A stretch of DNA of 64,000 nt, taken from Bacteroidales bacterium. Lineage in GTDB: Bacteria; Bacteroidota; Bacteroidia; Bacteroidales; P3. The stretch lies in the NCBI GenBank assembly GCA_017439185.1, contig JAFRTM010000028.1:1-64000 (forward strand). Direction: 5' to 3'. Positions 7,450 to 16,426 of the stretch are shown one piece after another; position 1 is the first letter of the stretch, and every line of letters starts with the position of its first letter. A program made the translations under genes and the position numbers. The notes beneath the pieces are model-generated. The model ran no database searches and was not told the origin of the DNA. It was given only the letters and a program-made list of their open reading frames with translations.

Positions 7450-7941
7450 TTATATGTGGTTTGAAGAATCGTCAAGATTTAGAGGGACCCCGTTGAGTTT
7501 AGCGGCTATGAGGTCATCGCCCTTGTAGGTCAGTTTCAGAGAAAAGAACGGCTGGTTGTCGAGCAGGAGTTTGAGGAATATGCGGTCGCCTTGCCATAGG
7601 TTGAGGTTGCCGAGTTGCTCCCGGTCTATCCATTGCAGGATACCTTCATTGCAGTCAGAGATGGTCCCGGACCACCCTGTAGCGCTGAACAGGTGCATGT
7701 ATTCGCAAGGCCAGATGTCGGAGATGAAGGTGACGATGCCACGATATTGCCATTGGGTGATTTTTAGAGATGTCTCTTCTTCTACCTCGCGGAGCATACA
7801 TTCGTCGGGACTCTCGTCAGGTTCGCATTTTCCGCCAACGCCTATCCATTTCCCGTGAGATGCGTCGTTGTCTTTGAGTGTACGGTGGAGCATAAGGTAG
7901 CGCTCGTTATCCGAGATGTAGCACAAGGTAGTCTGCTTCAT
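7450..7941 (-). CDS. Nudix hydrolase, 8-oxo-dGTP diphosphatase-like
   Basis: 163 residues. The complete Nudix box G-x5-E-x7-REV-x-EE spans residues 37-55 (Gly37, Glu43, Arg51, Glu52, Glu54/55), binding Mg2+ for cleavage of a nucleoside diphosphate linked to another group. The HRTLKDNDASHGKW(I)GVGGK context before the box is typical of bacterial MutT/YjhB-like proteins annotated as 8-oxo-dGTP diphosphatases. It is the last gene of a leftward operon: its ATG overlaps the stop of the C10 peptidase gene (ATGA). Why it is joined to efflux and peptidase genes is unclear. The substrate assignment is by family resemblance only. Confidence 0.8.
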   Translation of the reverse strand: MKQTTLCYISDNERYLMLHRTLKDNDASHGKWIGVGGKCEPDESPDECMLREVEEETSLKITQWQYRGIVTFISDIWPCEYMHLFSATGWSGTISDCNEGILQWIDREQLGNLNLWQGDRIFLKLLLDNQPFFSLKLTYKGDDLIAAKLNGVPLNLDDSSNHI

Positions 7942-9383
7942 AGTTTAACCACTTTCTTGACATTAGAACCGATACGAATGAAATACACGCCGGCGGGATA
8001 GTCGGAAAGGTTGAGAGTTCTATGATTGTCTCCTGCTTCGATAGGTATTGTGGCCAATATTTTGCCAGACATGGAGAGAATGTAGGCCGAGGTCGGCTCT
8101 TTTGCGGAATAGTTAAAGGAGGAAATACCGTTAGTGGGATTAGGGGCAATGGTAATGGGGGATTGAGAGTCGTCAACTATGGTTATTCTTTCAGAGGTGG
8201 TGTCGCTACTTGAGGTGTCGGGGACGGCAGGTTGAATGCCGGCCACTACGACTTGGAGAGAGGAGAAGTGATAGCCTCCGGCGTTAAGGTCGGAGGCGCG
8301 TAGGTTGCACCAGCCGTTGTATGAGCCGCCCCATCCCCAATTGAAATGGAAATAGCCGGTGTAGGAGTCGAATCCATCGCACACGAAGGCGTGTCCGGCA
8401 TCGGTGCCGCTGCTATTGTTGTCGTAGCCGCAGTAGAATACAGGACGGCCTGCATCGATTTCAGATTTGATAAACGAGCACCATGCTGTGTCGTCGCCAA
8501 GATAGGTGGAGCGGTAGACGACAGAGGCATTGGTGTCGTAGGAAAAGTTGTTGATCAATGCGTTGTAGGCATACTCGCCGACGCTGGTCATTCCCACCCC
8601 GCTACTGGTGGGTTTGTACTGCATCCTTACGGAGACGCCCACATGGTAACACAGTTTTGCTACGGCATATTGCTCAACTTCGTTGTCGCTATAGTAGAGG
8701 TCATATGGCATGTTTTCCCAATCGTAGTAGGCTGTGTCAAAGTTTAGAGAAATACGTGTGGCGCATTGCTGGCAGTAGTATGTTATAGAACCGTGTCCTT
8801 GTGTAGGGTGAGACCAGAATCGCATGATTTGGGACAATGCGGTAGCGACACATCCTACAGGCGCAGGCTCGTCGTCAAAGACAGGGCAAAGTATGTTGAA
8901 AGGCCAGAACTGGTCCCATCGAGACTCAAGGAGGAAAGGATTAGTGGGTTTTGGGGCAATAACGGTCGTGGCATCGGAAAGGCTCTGCCATTGCTGTCTG
9001 ATTTTTTTTGTAGGGAGAATTGCGTTGTTCTGGACATAAGATATAGCTCTTGCTTGCTCGGCAATATATCCGGCGAAGGCAGGAGGAATGCTACGGGAAT
9101 CGATTTGAGAGTCGAAAGAATAAGCGATGATAGGAGCAGAACAGTCAGATCCTGATACAATAACATATCCACCTGAGGGGTTGTTGAACATATAGAGTGC
9201 GGCAACTCCGAGGTCGTCGTTGAGGACAGTCCTGGCGAGTATTAGATTTTCAGCCGATGTGGGGACACCGCGACTTGAAAGAAATGCGCTTGCAACATTT
9301 CGGGCTGTAGTGCTATCAACAGTCCCTGCCTGAGTGGCTAGGGCGGCAAAAATCAGTAGAAAGGATAGCCAAATATGTTTCAT
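7938..9383 (-). CDS. C10 family (streptopain-like) cysteine peptidase with T9SS signal
   Basis: 481 residues. A signal peptide (about residues 1-19) is followed by an inhibitory propeptide region (about 20-140) and the catalytic domain. The nucleophile is Cys178 in GCVATALSQ; His331 in AGHAFVCDGF and the FHFNWGWGG segment complete the streptopain-type site. After a Ser/Thr linker near 395-405, residues about 410-481 form a type A T9SS sorting domain (ITIAPNPTNGISSFNYS..., ending VYFIRIGSNVKKVVKL), so the enzyme is likely exported and surface-attached or released. Relatives include interpain and PrtT. It starts 3 bases after the RND pump stop and overlaps the Nudix gene, so it belongs to the efflux operon. 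Confidence 0.9.
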   Translation of the reverse strand: MKHIWLSFLLIFAALATQAGTVDSTTARNVASAFLSSRGVPTSAENLILARTVLNDDLGVAALYMFNNPSGGYVIVSGSDCSAPIIAYSFDSQIDSRSIPPAFAGYIAEQARAISYVQNNAILPTKKIRQQWQSLSDATTVIAPKPTNPFLLESRWDQFWPFNILCPVFDDEPAPVGCVATALSQIMRFWSHPTQGHGSITYYCQQCATRISLNFDTAYYDWENMPYDLYYSDNEVEQYAVAKLCYHVGVSVRMQYKPTSSGVGMTSVGEYAYNALINNFSYDTNASVVYRSTYLGDDTAWCSFIKSEIDAGRPVFYCGYDNNSSGTDAGHAFVCDGFDSYTGYFHFNWGWGGSYNGWCNLRASDLNAGGYHFSSLQVVVAGIQPAVPDTSSSDTTSERITIVDDSQSPITIAPNPTNGISSFNYSAKEPTSAYILSMSGKILATIPIEAGDNHRTLNLSDYPAGVYFIRIGSNVKKVVKL

Positions 9384-9386
9384 AGG

Positions 9387-12300
9387 TTAGATTGTTTTCT
9401 TTTTCATTTTACGTTGCGCATACCAGGCGTAAACAATGGGTACGACAAATATATTGAGCAAGGTGGAGGAAATAAGCCCACCAAGCACCACTATCGCCAT
9501 CGGGGCTTGAATCTCATTTCCAGCACGGCTGGCGGCTGCAACCATGGGAATAAGAGACAGGGCTGTGGTTAATGCAGTCATGATGATAGGATTCAACCTG
9601 TCGCAGGAACCTTTCATTATGGCCTCGCCGAGAGAAGTTCCCTCTGCGGACAGGGATTGGTATTTTGCTATTAGTAATATGCCGTTGCGAGTGGCAATGC
9701 CGAAAAGTGTGATGAATCCAATGATGGCAGGAATACTGAGAACTCCCGAAGTGCATCTTACAGCGATGACTCCACCGATAAGGGCAAGAGGCAGGTTTAG
9801 CAGCACAATAAAAGAGAGGGACAGGCTGCGAAACTCGGTATACAGAAGTAGGTATATTACTGCGAGAGACAGCAAGAACACAAGGATGAGGGTGCGAGTG
9901 GCACTGTGTGCATTTTCAAATTGTCCAGAATATTCTACACGATAACCCTCAGGCAGAGTCACATTGTTGTCAACAATTTCTTTTATGTCATCAACCACGC
10001 TTACAGCATCACGTCCGCTTACATTGGCGGATATCACAAGTTTTCTCTGTACGTTTTCGCGTGATATGGTGTTGGGTCCTCCAACCGAAACAATCTCGCA
10101 GACTTCCGATAACGGAACTTTCCCGCCAAGAGGAGAGTCTATGAGAGCGTCGCACACATCGTCGATGGTTGGACAGTTGTGTTCACCTTTTGACATCATT
10201 ACCAAGTCAAACGCCCGTTGCCCTTCATAGATTTCGCCTAGTTTTTCCCTTTCAAAGGCTTGGGCTACAAAGTGGTTGAATTCCTCGATAGTGATTCCAT
10301 ATTGGGCCAACCTGTCCCGGTCGGCACGCAGTTGCAGTTGAGGCACTTCTGTCTGTTGCTCCACATTTACATCCACAAGGCCTTTTACTTCCGATGTGGC
10401 TGCTTTTATGTTGTTGCCTAGCATATAGAGCGTACTAAGGTCGTTGCCGAATAACTTTATTGCTATGGTGGCTTGTGTGCCGCTCACCATGTGCTCAATT
10501 CTGTGGCCGAGAGGTTGTCCGATGCTTACGGCCAAACCGGGGATGGTTCCCAGTCGTTGGCGGACTTCGGAGAGGAATGCCTCTTTTGACCTGCCTTGGA
10601 GTTTGAAATTTACGTCAATCTCGGCACCATTGGTGGCTTGGGAATGTTCGTCGAGTTCTCCGCGGCCTGTCCTTCTGGCGGTGCTGGTTACTTCAGGAAT
10701 GTCCAATAATTGGGACTCTATAAGGTTGCCAAGTCGGTTGCTCTCTTCGAGAGAAATGCCCGGTTTAGCTACGGCGGCAATGGTCAAGGAACCTTCGTTG
10801 AAGTCGGGTAAGAACCCCCTTCCAAGAGTGAAAAGGAGCGCTACGGCCGCCACCAATGCAACTGCCGTTGCAGTAATGATGACAGTTTTGTGGCGCAAGG
10901 CTTTTTGTAATGCTTTCTCATAAATTTTTGCAGTCCATAGGCTTATTTTGCTTTCGCTAGACTTGCGAGAAAGATATTTGTTGTCGGAGAGTAGTAGTTT
11001 GCACATAAGCGGAGTCACCGTCAGTGCTACCACAAGTGACATGAACAGAGATATGAGATAAGCTATGCCGAGAGGTTTCAGCATTCTCCCTTCTAACCCA
11101 CTTAGGAAGAATAGTGGTACGAAGGTTATCATTATGATAAGGGTGGCGTGAATGATGGAGGAACGAATTTCAGAGGAGCCGAGGAATACCACCTCGTAGG
11201 CGCTTCGCCTTTCTTCCGGTGGCAATTGGTGGTTCTGCCGTAGTCGTTTATATACGTTCTCCACATCGATTATGGCATCGTCAACCAAAGACCCTATGGC
11301 AATGCACATACCGCCAAGGGTCATGGTGTTTATCTCCAATCCCATAAGATGAATGCACAGGATGGTTCCGAGCAGTGATAGAGGTATGGCAATGATAGAT
11401 ATCAGTGTTGTGCGGAAACTTCCGAGGAAGAGGAGTAGTATGACAACGACACATATAGCCCCTTCGAGGAGTGCTTTCCCTACGTTGCCTACCGAAGAAG
11501 AAATGAAGTCTGCCTGGCGGAATATTTTTGTGTTCATCACCACGTCTGGAGGAAAACTCTTTTCAATGTTGGCCAGGTTCTTCTCTATGTTTTTGGTGAC
11601 TTCAAGTGTGTTTATGTTTGGTTGTTTTGAAATAGAGATGATGATGGCGGGAGATCCGTTCATTGAGGCATAGCCTTGTTTGGTGGCATTGCCTATAGTG
11701 ATGTCGGCAACATCAGCGAGGCGAACTTTGTGTTCGGTATCGCATTTGACAAGACTCTTGCCCAATTCGTCGAGATCGCAGGTCCGTGCCATCCCTCTCA
11801 GTGAGTATTCGTTGCCATAGTCGCGCACGACACCGCCTATGGAGTTGGAGCCGAGGGAGCGCGTTACGGCTTCAATCTCGTCCATGGTTACCATGAATTT
11901 CTTCATTCTGATGGGGTCGGCAATTATCTGGTATTGCTTGTAATCGCCACCAATAATGGTTACCTGAGACACCCCTCCGGTGCCCAATATGGCAGGTTTC
12001 ACAACCCAGTCTGCGAGTGTCCTCAGCTCTTGCATTGAGGTGTGTACGCCTAGTGAGTCGCCGCGGACGCTGTCGGTTTGCAGTCCGACAAATAGGATTT
12101 CACCCATCACACTGCTTTGGGGAGCCATTACCGGTGTGATCCCCTCAGGCAACTCGCTTGCAAGCGTAGACATCTTCTCGCTCACTATCTGACGGGCTTT
12201 GAATGGGTCCATGCCCCAATCGAATTCTACAAATACAAACGAACTTCCCTGCATTGAGGTGGATCTTACCCGTCGCACATTTGTGGCACCATTAACAGCG

Positions 12301-12512
12301 GTTTCTATAGGAAACGACACAAGGCGTTCAACCTCTTCGGGTGCCATGCCATGGGCATCGGTCATAACCACCACGGTGGGTGCGGTCAGGTCGGGAAATA
12401 CGTCGATGTCGGTTTTTCTGCTGGCCCAGATACCCGCCACTATCAGCAGTCCTGCGGCGAGCAGGATGAGGAGTTTGTGGTCGAGGCTATATTTTATAAT
12501 CTTATTCAGCAT
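9387..12512 (-). CDS. CusA/CzcA-family heavy-metal RND efflux pump
   Basis: 1041 residues, full length for an HME-RND pump: a helix near residue 15, a large periplasmic domain, eleven further helices and a second periplasmic domain. The proton-relay motif GGMCIAIGSLVDDAIIDVENVYKR in helix 4 carries the paired acids of CzcA. The segment RTGRGELDEHSQATNGAEI is typical of the Co/Zn/Cd/Ni branch rather than Cu/Ag. The pump takes metal from the periplasm or cytosol and passes it through the adaptor and outer-membrane channel encoded just upstream. It ends in a basic tail (AQRKMKKKTI). The 22-base gap from the channel gene and 3-base gap to the C10 gene mark a single operon. The exact ion is not certain. 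Confidence 0.88.
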   Translation of the reverse strand: MLNKIIKYSLDHKLLILLAAGLLIVAGIWASRKTDIDVFPDLTAPTVVVMTDAHGMAPEEVERLVSFPIETAVNGATNVRRVRSTSMQGSSFVFVEFDWGMDPFKARQIVSEKMSTLASELPEGITPVMAPQSSVMGEILFVGLQTDSVRGDSLGVHTSMQELRTLADWVVKPAILGTGGVSQVTIIGGDYKQYQIIADPIRMKKFMVTMDEIEAVTRSLGSNSIGGVVRDYGNEYSLRGMARTCDLDELGKSLVKCDTEHKVRLADVADITIGNATKQGYASMNGSPAIIISISKQPNINTLEVTKNIEKNLANIEKSFPPDVVMNTKIFRQADFISSSVGNVGKALLEGAICVVVILLLFLGSFRTTLISIIAIPLSLLGTILCIHLMGLEINTMTLGGMCIAIGSLVDDAIIDVENVYKRLRQNHQLPPEERRSAYEVVFLGSSEIRSSIIHATLIIMITFVPLFFLSGLEGRMLKPLGIAYLISLFMSLVVALTVTPLMCKLLLSDNKYLSRKSSESKISLWTAKIYEKALQKALRHKTVIITATAVALVAAVALLFTLGRGFLPDFNEGSLTIAAVAKPGISLEESNRLGNLIESQLLDIPEVTSTARRTGRGELDEHSQATNGAEIDVNFKLQGRSKEAFLSEVRQRLGTIPGLAVSIGQPLGHRIEHMVSGTQATIAIKLFGNDLSTLYMLGNNIKAATSEVKGLVDVNVEQQTEVPQLQLRADRDRLAQYGITIEEFNHFVAQAFEREKLGEIYEGQRAFDLVMMSKGEHNCPTIDDVCDALIDSPLGGKVPLSEVCEIVSVGGPNTISRENVQRKLVISANVSGRDAVSVVDDIKEIVDNNVTLPEGYRVEYSGQFENAHSATRTLILVFLLSLAVIYLLLYTEFRSLSLSFIVLLNLPLALIGGVIAVRCTSGVLSIPAIIGFITLFGIATRNGILLIAKYQSLSAEGTSLGEAIMKGSCDRLNPIIMTALTTALSLIPMVAAASRAGNEIQAPMAIVVLGGLISSTLLNIFVVPIVYAWYAQRKMKKKTI

Positions 12513-12534
12513 TTATGTTCCGACGATTTAGTGT

Positions 12535-13716
12535 TTATAGGTTGTAGGATTCAAGTTGCAGGACCGTTTGTTCCAGTTCGTGGGCTATTTCGAGTATTGA
12601 TATTTCGCTATCATGATAGAACTCTACCTGTCGAAGGTAGTCTTCCAATGAAATTTCGCCTGCTTCGAAAGCTTTCAGTAGCAGGTCCTCGCTGTTGAAT
12701 GTGTCGAATGTCTGTTGGAGGTGCTTGAGGTTCTGTTGCAATGCTACGGCTTTACGATAGAGCCCTTTTAGATGGTTGTATTGTAGAGCATATTCGTTGT
12801 CATATTCGGCTTGAGCTGCAGTCTCGGCGAGGCGGGATTTTTTGATGGTCCCTTTTTGTCGCCAGAGGGGAAGTGTTGCTTGTAGGGCGAAGCCACGGTA
12901 GGTGTCGCCTACCACGTTCTCGCTCACATATCCTGCGGCAAAGCGAGGCCACCATTCGGATTTTGCCAAGGCGGTCTGCTCTTTGTTTAGAGTTTGCTTC
13001 TGCCTTAGTGCTGTAAGAGCAGGACTCTTTTCTGAAGCAACAGCAAACCATTCTTCGTAGTTTTCTGGCAGTGGGGTAGGGGAGAAGGTGTCTTGCACAA
13101 AGGCTAAAGGTTTGCCTCCATTTAGCATCTGCAGGTCGTCGGCCATCATGTCTCTCTCGGCTTCTGCCATGCGCAACTTGTTTTGGGTGGCGGCCAAGTC
13201 CATCTGCACTCTGTTGTATTCTAAAATTGTGCACTCGCCTGCCTGAAGCTTCTTTTCGAATATTTTGCTCAGCTGTTCGGCGCTTTTCACGCAGTGGCTG
13301 TAGAGTGTTACGTATGCATTGTAGTATACCATATCCGAACACACCCGTTGGGCTTCGGTAAGCAGCTCTATGCGGTGTCGGTTATAGTCGGCGTTAGCAC
13401 ATTCGGACATTAGGTGGCGTATGCGTGCACGATGGACATATACTTGTGGCATCTCGAACGGTTGCATTACTTTTAAGTCCCACCGTTTTCCGTTATTCTG
13501 AGGATCTGGCCAGAAGTAACCGAACTCTACTTCCGGATTGTCTAACAGGGCACCGGCTGTGGCGTCAGCCTGGGCTGCATCACGCTCTATGGCTATGGCA
13601 CGGAATGCAGGACTGTTTACCATAAGGGTGTCCAATACCCACTGATAATGATTCTGCGACACAAGGGAGGCGGTCGCAGCGGTTGTCAGTAATATCAGTA
13701 TCAGTGTCCGTTTCAT
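12535..13716 (-). CDS. TolC/CzcC-type outer-membrane efflux channel
   Basis: 393 residues with a signal peptide (MKRTLILILLTTAATASLVS). The body is the two-fold alpha-helical repeat of outer-membrane efflux proteins: long heptad-like helices rich in Ala, Glu and Gln (for example NKLRMAEAERDMMADDLQ and the C-terminal ISILEIAHELEQTVLQLE) with a beta-barrel insert around PLWRQKG. Three copies would form the exit duct for the CzcA-type pump downstream. It lies 33 bases after the adaptor gene and 22 bases before the pump. Confidence 0.85.
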   Translation of the reverse strand: MKRTLILILLTTAATASLVSQNHYQWVLDTLMVNSPAFRAIAIERDAAQADATAGALLDNPEVEFGYFWPDPQNNGKRWDLKVMQPFEMPQVYVHRARIRHLMSECANADYNRHRIELLTEAQRVCSDMVYYNAYVTLYSHCVKSAEQLSKIFEKKLQAGECTILEYNRVQMDLAATQNKLRMAEAERDMMADDLQMLNGGKPLAFVQDTFSPTPLPENYEEWFAVASEKSPALTALRQKQTLNKEQTALAKSEWWPRFAAGYVSENVVGDTYRGFALQATLPLWRQKGTIKKSRLAETAAQAEYDNEYALQYNHLKGLYRKAVALQQNLKHLQQTFDTFNSEDLLLKAFEAGEISLEDYLRQVEFYHDSEISILEIAHELEQTVLQLESYNL

Positions 13717-13749
13717 CGTGTTTAAGCCGTGGTATTCTTCAATAATCTA

Positions 13750-14910
13750 TTAATGCACATGTCCTGCGTGGGGGTCCAAAGCACCGGCACCTTGAGCCAG
13801 TTTCAGCATTATGGCACCTTTGCTCACTACCCGTTCACCAGCTTTTACGCCTTCTTTTATTTCGGTCTCTAGTCCGTTGCTCAGCCCTGTCTGCACAAGC
13901 CTTTTTTCGTAGAGTTCTTCTGCAGTGTTAACAAACACAAACTTCTCGCCCATCTCTTCCACTATTCCTTCGTTGGGTAGCATCAGGGCATTACCGTCTC
14001 CTGTTGTCACTATATATATCGTTAGAAATGAACCAGGCAGGAGGCCTCCGGTGTTGCGGATGCGGAAGGTGACGGGAATTAGTGGGTTCGCAGTGCCTGT
14101 GGCTTTGCCGTACCCTACGAGGTTACCATCCAACTCTTCGAGCGACTTCACCTCCCCGTTGGGCATCACTATATTTGCCCCGGTAATTTCTTTAAGTTCG
14201 TTATAGTGGCGCGATGGTATTTCGGCTTTCAGGTAGAGGTCTTTGTTTTTGGCTACGGCTACCACTGCCTGTCCTGCCTCAACGAAACCGCCGTTGCTTA
14301 CCATTATTGATGTTATATATCCACTGATCGGGGCTTTCACTACGGCACCAGTGGCCGAGAAGTTCCCTTGCAGGTTGTCGTATTCGGCTTTTGCCCGTTC
14401 ATAGCGGGCACGGGCCTGCTCAACATCGCTTTCGGTCACTATTCGGTCTGCGGCAAGTTGTTGTTTTCTTTCGTATGCTGTGCGTGCTGCTTGGTATTCG
14501 GCTTCCTCCTCTTTTCTCCTCACGCTCATGTTTCCGCTAGCCATACCGCTACTGCTGATACTCATCAGTCGCTGGCCGGCTGTCACATAACTTCCTTCTA
14601 CGATATACTCTTTGTCCATTACGACTACGCCAGATGCGCTTGCGGTGGCTATGCGCTCGTCGCACTGCGTGGGCATTATCTGTGCGGTGGCCCTTATCGC
14701 TCCGCTACTCTTCTTTGCCTCCAGTGTTATAACTTCAACACCTGACAGTTCTGCTTGCTCGTCGTGGAAGTGTACTGTGTTGGGTGGTAACTGCTCTAAT
14801 TCGTCGTGGTCGTGATGATGATCGTGATTGTGATGGCAACCGGCAACACCCATAACTGCAGCCACTACGGCTGCAATTATGATGCATTTTATATTTTTGA
14901 AATATGTCAT
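13750..14910 (-). CDS. RND efflux periplasmic adaptor lipoprotein (CzcB/CusB-like)
   Basis: 386 residues from ATG at 14910. A longer frame starts at 14964 but that would put the promoter box at 14962-14969 inside the gene, and it would bury the signal sequence. The N-terminus is a lipoprotein signal (IIIAAVVAAVMGVAGC) followed at once by a histidine-aspartate cluster (HHNHDHHHDHDE), a likely metal-binding tether. Then come a biotinyl-lipoyl-like half motif, an alpha-helical hairpin (residues about 140-195, EEEAEYQAARTAYERKQ...), the second lipoyl half (VVKAPISGYITSI) and beta-barrel and proximal domains. The C-terminus is again His-rich (DPHAGHVH). It couples the pump to the channel and may sense or deliver metal. 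Confidence 0.87.
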   Translation of the reverse strand: MTYFKNIKCIIIAAVVAAVMGVAGCHHNHDHHHDHDELEQLPPNTVHFHDEQAELSGVEVITLEAKKSSGAIRATAQIMPTQCDERIATASASGVVVMDKEYIVEGSYVTAGQRLMSISSSGMASGNMSVRRKEEEAEYQAARTAYERKQQLAADRIVTESDVEQARARYERAKAEYDNLQGNFSATGAVVKAPISGYITSIMVSNGGFVEAGQAVVAVAKNKDLYLKAEIPSRHYNELKEITGANIVMPNGEVKSLEELDGNLVGYGKATGTANPLIPVTFRIRNTGGLLPGSFLTIYIVTTGDGNALMLPNEGIVEEMGEKFVFVNTAEELYEKRLVQTGLSNGLETEIKEGVKAGERVVSKGAIMLKLAQGAGALDPHAGHVH

Positions 14911-14961
14911 TATGTTAGGTGTCAGAGTGTTAGTGGCGGGAGACAATTGTATTACAACTTG

Positions 14962-14969
14962 CAAATATA
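14962..14969 (-). promoter_or_regulatory. -7 box of the metal efflux operon
   Basis: TATATTTG on the minus strand matches TAnnTTTG and gives a leader of about 45 bases to the ATG at 14910. The upstream stretch is A/T-rich and shows no clear -33 TTTG, so the promoter may need an activator. Confidence 0.5.
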
Positions 14970-15105
14970 CAAATATTTTTTTATTTAGGTACTTATTTTA
15001 TAATAATTTTTTTTACTAAAAAAATATAAATGCGTTACACAATATTTTTATGAGGATGCCGTTATTTTGTTAATTCACATTTATGCAACCTTAAAATACA
15101 AGATT

Positions 15106-15822
15106 ATGGAAGAAAACAAGAAATGCTGTGCCTCTGGCAAATCCATCATCCTCGGTGTGTCTATCATTTTAGCTGCCGCAGTTCTCGGTATTCTGATGGT
15201 TCAGATGGTAAGAACGCTCAAGTCTTTCGACGACACGGTTTCAGTCCGCGGACTCTGCGAAAAAGAAGTACCTGCCGACAGGATTGTCTATCGTGTAAAC
15301 TATTCATCGCAAAGTAACTCGCTCGCCGAGCTGCGAACTACAATGAAAAACAACGATGCCATCATCATTCGTAAGTTGAAAGAGGCGGGTTTGGACGATT
15401 CCGAGATTGTCTATACTCCTGCAACCTTTAGCGATCGTTATGCTGACTCGTACTACTACTCCACCGATCGTATTGCCTACCGTTATAATGCCCATCAAAA
15501 CATATCGGTATATACCACTAAGGCTAACATCGTTGAGAAACTCTCAAACCTCGAGGCAGACCTGCTTAACGAGGATATCATTGTCTCGGCCTACACGTCT
15601 TATGAGTATAACGGCTTGAATGAGATCAAACCTGCCATGATTGCCGAATCTCTTGAAAAGGCTCGCGAGTCGGCTGAGGAGTTCGCAAAGAATTCACATT
15701 CCAAGATTGGTAAAATGAAGACCGCTTCACAGGGATACTTCTCTGTTGATGACCTTGATGAGAACAATCCCCAGATTAAGAAGGTCCGTGTGGTGACAAC
15801 GGTTGAATATTATCTCAAATAA
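15106..15822 (+). CDS. SIMPL (DUF541) domain protein, membrane-anchored
   Basis: 238 residues from ATG at 15106; an in-frame ATG at 15067 would add 13 residues with no family support. Residues about 10-35 (SIILGVSIILAAAVLGILMV) form one transmembrane anchor. The rest is a SIMPL/DUF541 domain: SVRGLCEKEVPADRIVYRVNY opens it, an LSNLEADLLNEDIIVSAYTSYEY segment lies in the middle, and IKKVRVVTTVEYYLK closes it. Family members are periplasmic or surface proteins of unclear function, some linked to oxidative stress or signalling. It stands alone between a divergent efflux operon and its own terminator. Confidence 0.8.
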   Translation: MEENKKCCASGKSIILGVSIILAAAVLGILMVQMVRTLKSFDDTVSVRGLCEKEVPADRIVYRVNYSSQSNSLAELRTTMKNNDAIIIRKLKEAGLDDSEIVYTPATFSDRYADSYYYSTDRIAYRYNAHQNISVYTTKANIVEKLSNLEADLLNEDIIVSAYTSYEYNGLNEIKPAMIAESLEKARESAEEFAKNSHSKIGKMKTASQGYFSVDDLDENNPQIKKVRVVTTVEYYLK

Positions 15823-15844
15823 TAAGCAATCTCAATAGGATGCA

Positions 15845-15877
15845 AAAAGCTCCCGCAATCAACGGGAGCTTTTTTTT
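15845..15877 (+). terminator. Bidirectional terminator between the SIMPL gene and gmhB
   Basis: Stem AAAAGCTCCCG / CGGGAGCTTTT with loop CAATCAA, T-rich on the right and A-rich on the left. It serves the rightward SIMPL gene and the leftward heptose operon ending at 15902. Confidence 0.9.
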
Positions 15878-15901
15878 ATTTGATGTTATGTGGTGCACCC
15901 C

Positions 15902-16426
15902 TTATCCTTCTATAGATAAGGCAAATTTTAATAAGTTATCATAACAATAATCCACAAGATAAGGATATTGCTGTGCAATGGATAGCCCATCTCTGCCGAC
16001 GACTACGGTTGTCATACCGGCCCTCTTGCCAAACAGCATGTCGCTCCAACTGTCCCCCACCATCACGCTCTCTTTCAAGTTTACCCCAAAATCTCTCTTA
16101 GCCTTCAGTGCCATGCCGATGTTTGGCTTGCGGTCAAAACTGTTCTCTTCCTTGCGTTTGGGACAATAGTATATCTTGTCAATAGCACCTGTTTCTTCCA
16201 ACAACCGCTTGTGTATCAACGCCAGGTCTCCTTCCGTCATTAGCCCTTTGCCTATACCTTGTTGGTTGGTAACTATAAAAATATGGTCAAACCTATGCCT
16301 CAATATCTCCATCGCCTCTTTTACTCCACCTATTACCTCTAATTCATCAACCCTCTTCACGTAGTCGTCTCGTCTCAGCACATTGAGCACACCGTCTCTG
16401 TCCAAAAACAATGCTCTTTTGATCAT
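15902..16426 (-). CDS. gmhB: D-glycero-alpha-D-manno-heptose 1,7-bisphosphate 7-phosphatase
   Basis: 174 residues, HAD superfamily of the histidinol-phosphatase type. Motif I is LDRDGVLN (Asp9 nucleophile, Asp11 acid/base), motif II VTNQQGIGKG, and the end of the core is VMVGDSWSDMLFGKRAG. It removes the 7-phosphate from heptose 1,7-bisphosphate. The zinc loop of enterobacterial GmhB is shortened here (YYCPKRKEENSFDRKPNIGM keeps one Cys), so the zinc site is probably missing. It is the last gene of the heptose set, overlapping hddC by ATGA. With hddA, gmhA and hddC it completes the GDP-heptose pathway, which supports the alpha-anomer assignment. Confidence 0.85.
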   Translation of the reverse strand: MIKRALFLDRDGVLNVLRRDDYVKRVDELEVIGGVKEAMEILRHRFDHIFIVTNQQGIGKGLMTEGDLALIHKRLLEETGAIDKIYYCPKRKEENSFDRKPNIGMALKAKRDFGVNLKESVMVGDSWSDMLFGKRAGMTTVVVGRDGLSIAQQYPYLVDYCYDNLLKFALSIEG

